In this document: positions 62,593 through 64,000 of the stretch, piece after piece
How the letters are laid out: each line of letters starts with the position of its first letter
Position numbering within the stretch: the stretch's first letter is position 1
Source of the DNA: an uncultured Rhodoblastus sp.
Lineage (GTDB): Bacteria > Pseudomonadota > Alphaproteobacteria > Rhizobiales > Beijerinckiaceae
Direction: 5' to 3'
Length of the DNA stretch: 64,000 bases
NCBI RefSeq assembly: GCF_903903185.1
Contig: NZ_CAIUXT010000061.1
Coordinates: 47,169-111,168 of the forward strand
The notes under the pieces: model-generated
Databases searched by the model: none
Told to the model about the DNA's origin: nothing
The model's input: the letters and a program-made list of their open reading frames with translations, nothing else
Position numbers and translations under genes: made by a program

Positions 62593-62611
62593 CGGTAAGC
62601 ATCCGGTAAGC
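62593..62611 (+). repeat. CGGTAAGC direct-repeat pair (right)
   Basis: CGGTAAGC at 62593-62600 and 62604-62611, 11 bp apart, in the int promoter region; the same pair lies at 42846-42864 in the same orientation. Confidence 0.5.
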
Positions 62612-62786
62612 ACCAACGAGAAACACAGGGAGCATATCAGAAAACATCAGCGCCTAAAAGGGCTGGAAAATATGGGGTTTAGGAATTGCTAGAAATTTCC
62701 AGAACGAGCCGGCCATTCCCGAATTTATTATTCCCGCTTAAGCGATGGTCGGATTTTCGACCGGGGAACGATTGGGGGAAGGCGCG

Positions 62787-63230
62787 ATGGCTGAAAATGC
62801 AGCGGGAAAGCAGCGCGGCGCGCCTTTCCAGAAAGGCCGATCAGGCAACCCCAAGGGCAAGCCGAAGGGTGTGCGGCATAAGGCAACGGTATTGGCGGAA
62901 AAGCTGATGCAGGACGACGCGGAAGCGATTGTTTCGGCAGTGGTGACGGCGGCGAAGGGCGGCGACATGACGGCGGCCCGGCTTGTCTTGGAGCGCATCT
63001 CGCCACTGCGCAAAGGCCGCCCTGTTTGCCTTGATCTTCCGACCGTGCAAACCGCATCGGACATTGCGGCGGCTATGGCGGCCCTGACGGCGGCGATGGC
63101 GTCGGGCGAAGTCACACCGGACGAAGCGGCGACGGTCGCCAGCGTTTTCGAGGTGCGGCGCAAGGCGCTGGAAACGGAAGAATTGGAAAAACGCCTTCTG
63201 GCGCTTGAGGAGAAGGGCAGAAAAAAATGA
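62787..63230 (+). CDS. DUF5681 phage protein (paralog)
   Basis: A 147-residue paralog of the 55760-56206 product, sharing MAENAAGKQRG, FQKGRSGNPKGKPKG and VLERISPLRKGRP. ATG 62787 has GGGGGAAGG upstream. It is on the plus strand, divergent from int, and the first gene of a second phage module. Confidence 0.85.
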   Translation: MAENAAGKQRGAPFQKGRSGNPKGKPKGVRHKATVLAEKLMQDDAEAIVSAVVTAAKGGDMTAARLVLERISPLRKGRPVCLDLPTVQTASDIAAAMAALTAAMASGEVTPDEAATVASVFEVRRKALETEELEKRLLALEEKGRKK

Positions 63231-63499
63231 GAAAGAATCGGCTTGCGCGTCGAATCGCGGCTTTGGAGGAGCGCGGAGGTGGAAAAGAGGATGTTTGGGT
63301 GATATTTTATGAAATCGTTCGGCCTGATCTGAGCGTCATGAGGGGCAACAAGATTCGCAGTCATGATGGCGTCTTTTGCATCGAGCGCGCGCCAAATGAA
63401 TCGGATCAGGAATTCGAGTGCCGTGCCTTGGCCGATGCGGAACAGTTCGCGCGCGCCAATGATCACGCCTTAACGATTTTTCATGAGTTGGAGCTATGA
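63227..63499 (+). CDS. Small phage protein (90 aa)
   Basis: MRKNRLARRIAALEERGGGK then an alpha/beta region (VWVIFYEIVRPDLSVMRGNK; CRALADAEQFARANDHALTI). It overlaps the DUF5681 gene by four bases, as the 55041-55757 gene follows the other DUF5681 gene. Function unknown. Confidence 0.65.
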   Translation: MRKNRLARRIAALEERGGGKEDVWVIFYEIVRPDLSVMRGNKIRSHDGVFCIERAPNESDQEFECRALADAEQFARANDHALTIFHELEL

Positions 63500-63586
63500 A
63501 AAGCGATTAACTGTTATCGTCCGCGCTCCAACGCGCGCGCGAGGGGCTGACCGTCTAGCAATCACGTTATTTCGGGAGAAATATCC

Positions 63587-63907
63587 ATGCGCGGATGGAA
63601 ATCGCCAATTCTAGTCATCCCGCTCGATCCTGCCGGGACGCCGCACGGCCGCGTCGATATCACGCCTTTTATGGAGGAGGCATGCGCCGCCCTAGGCTTC
63701 GTTCGGCCTGATTGCGTTGAATGGCTGCGCGACGTGGTGGTTGGTTTTGAGCACGAAACGTCCAAGACCGTTACGCGCGAAATCATCAAGCACCTTTGCC
63801 CGGATCGACCGAAGGGAAGCCGCGCGCCGCTTGATCTAACCCATCTTATTCATGACGGCTTTTTTTTGAGGCTGGCGGGCGTGGCGCAATGCGCTGATAT
63901 CGCGTAG
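63587..63907 (+). CDS. Hypothetical protein (106 aa)
   Basis: A 106-residue soluble protein (MRGWKSPILVIPLDPAGTPH; EEACAALGFVRPDCVEWLRD; HLIHDGFFLRLAGVAQCADI). Upstream GGGAGAAATATCC is a good ribosome-binding site. No family recognised; it belongs to the right-hand phage module that leaves the window. Confidence 0.6.
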   Translation: MRGWKSPILVIPLDPAGTPHGRVDITPFMEEACAALGFVRPDCVEWLRDVVVGFEHETSKTVTREIIKHLCPDRPKGSRAPLDLTHLIHDGFFLRLAGVAQCADIA

Positions 63908-64000
63908 GATTCGGTTGCTTACACCCACCCTTTCGCGCTTTCGCTCCGGCCACGCCCGCCATGAATGACATAACGATTCTCCCGTTCTCGTTTCCAGCCG

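Overview
The window is GC-rich, densely coded chromosomal DNA from an alphaproteobacterium, most likely of the order Hyphomicrobiales (Rhizobiales). Markers for this are an RcdA-type DUF1465 protein, a DUF1013 (TrcR-type) regulator, DUF1192, a class I PHA synthase with a 3-hydroxybutyrate dehydrogenase, and perfect parS sites. A lanmodulin gene suggests a methylotrophic or methanotrophic lineage (Methylobacteriaceae, Methylocystaceae or Beijerinckiaceae); that placement is inference.

Bases 1-8.5 kb are housekeeping: the 3' end of pckA, phaC, rcdA-like, DUF1192, trcR-like, and ruvC-ruvA-vapB-vapC-ruvB-ybgC, in which a VapBC toxin-antitoxin pair sits inside the ruv operon. Bases 8.6-27.2 kb form a metal-acquisition region. 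It holds a large autotransporter, a lanmodulin (four EF-hands), a TonB-dependent receptor with its own ExbB-ExbD-TonB, and a divergent two-component pair. Next come a cobalamin riboswitch with cbiMNQO (cobalt), a cytochrome c peroxidase-cupredoxin-FTR1 iron set, and a NikR operator with nicT-nikR (nickel). The autotransporter/lanM and receptor/exbB divergent promoters share the same architecture: alternating TCCCGA/TCGGGA half-sites at 10-11 bp steps plus two further matched motifs. They look like one regulon.

Bases 27.2-42.7 kb return to core genes: kdsD-type isomerase, bdhA, a patatin phospholipase, a LysR-cupin-SDR-alcohol dehydrogenase cluster, an ETF-beta-type methyltransferase with fadD, a MAPEG protein, and ffh, rpsP, rimM, trmD. 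Two inverted copies of a roughly 290-bp intergenic element, each ending in a perfect 16-bp parS site, lie near 35.3-35.6 and 42.3-42.65 kb on either side of this block.

From tRNA-Thr(CGU) at 42.73 kb to the window end the DNA is an integrated, phage-derived element. It contains a Fic protein, small orphan genes, an XRE-type switch, a toxin-antitoxin-like pair, a 1017-residue virion/ejection-like protein, DUF5681 proteins, a RepA-like ATPase, a RuvC-like resolvase, AlpA-like regulators and a tyrosine integrase at 61.2-62.6 kb. No capsid, portal, tail or large terminase gene is visible. A second DUF5681 module starts to the right of the integrase and runs off the window.
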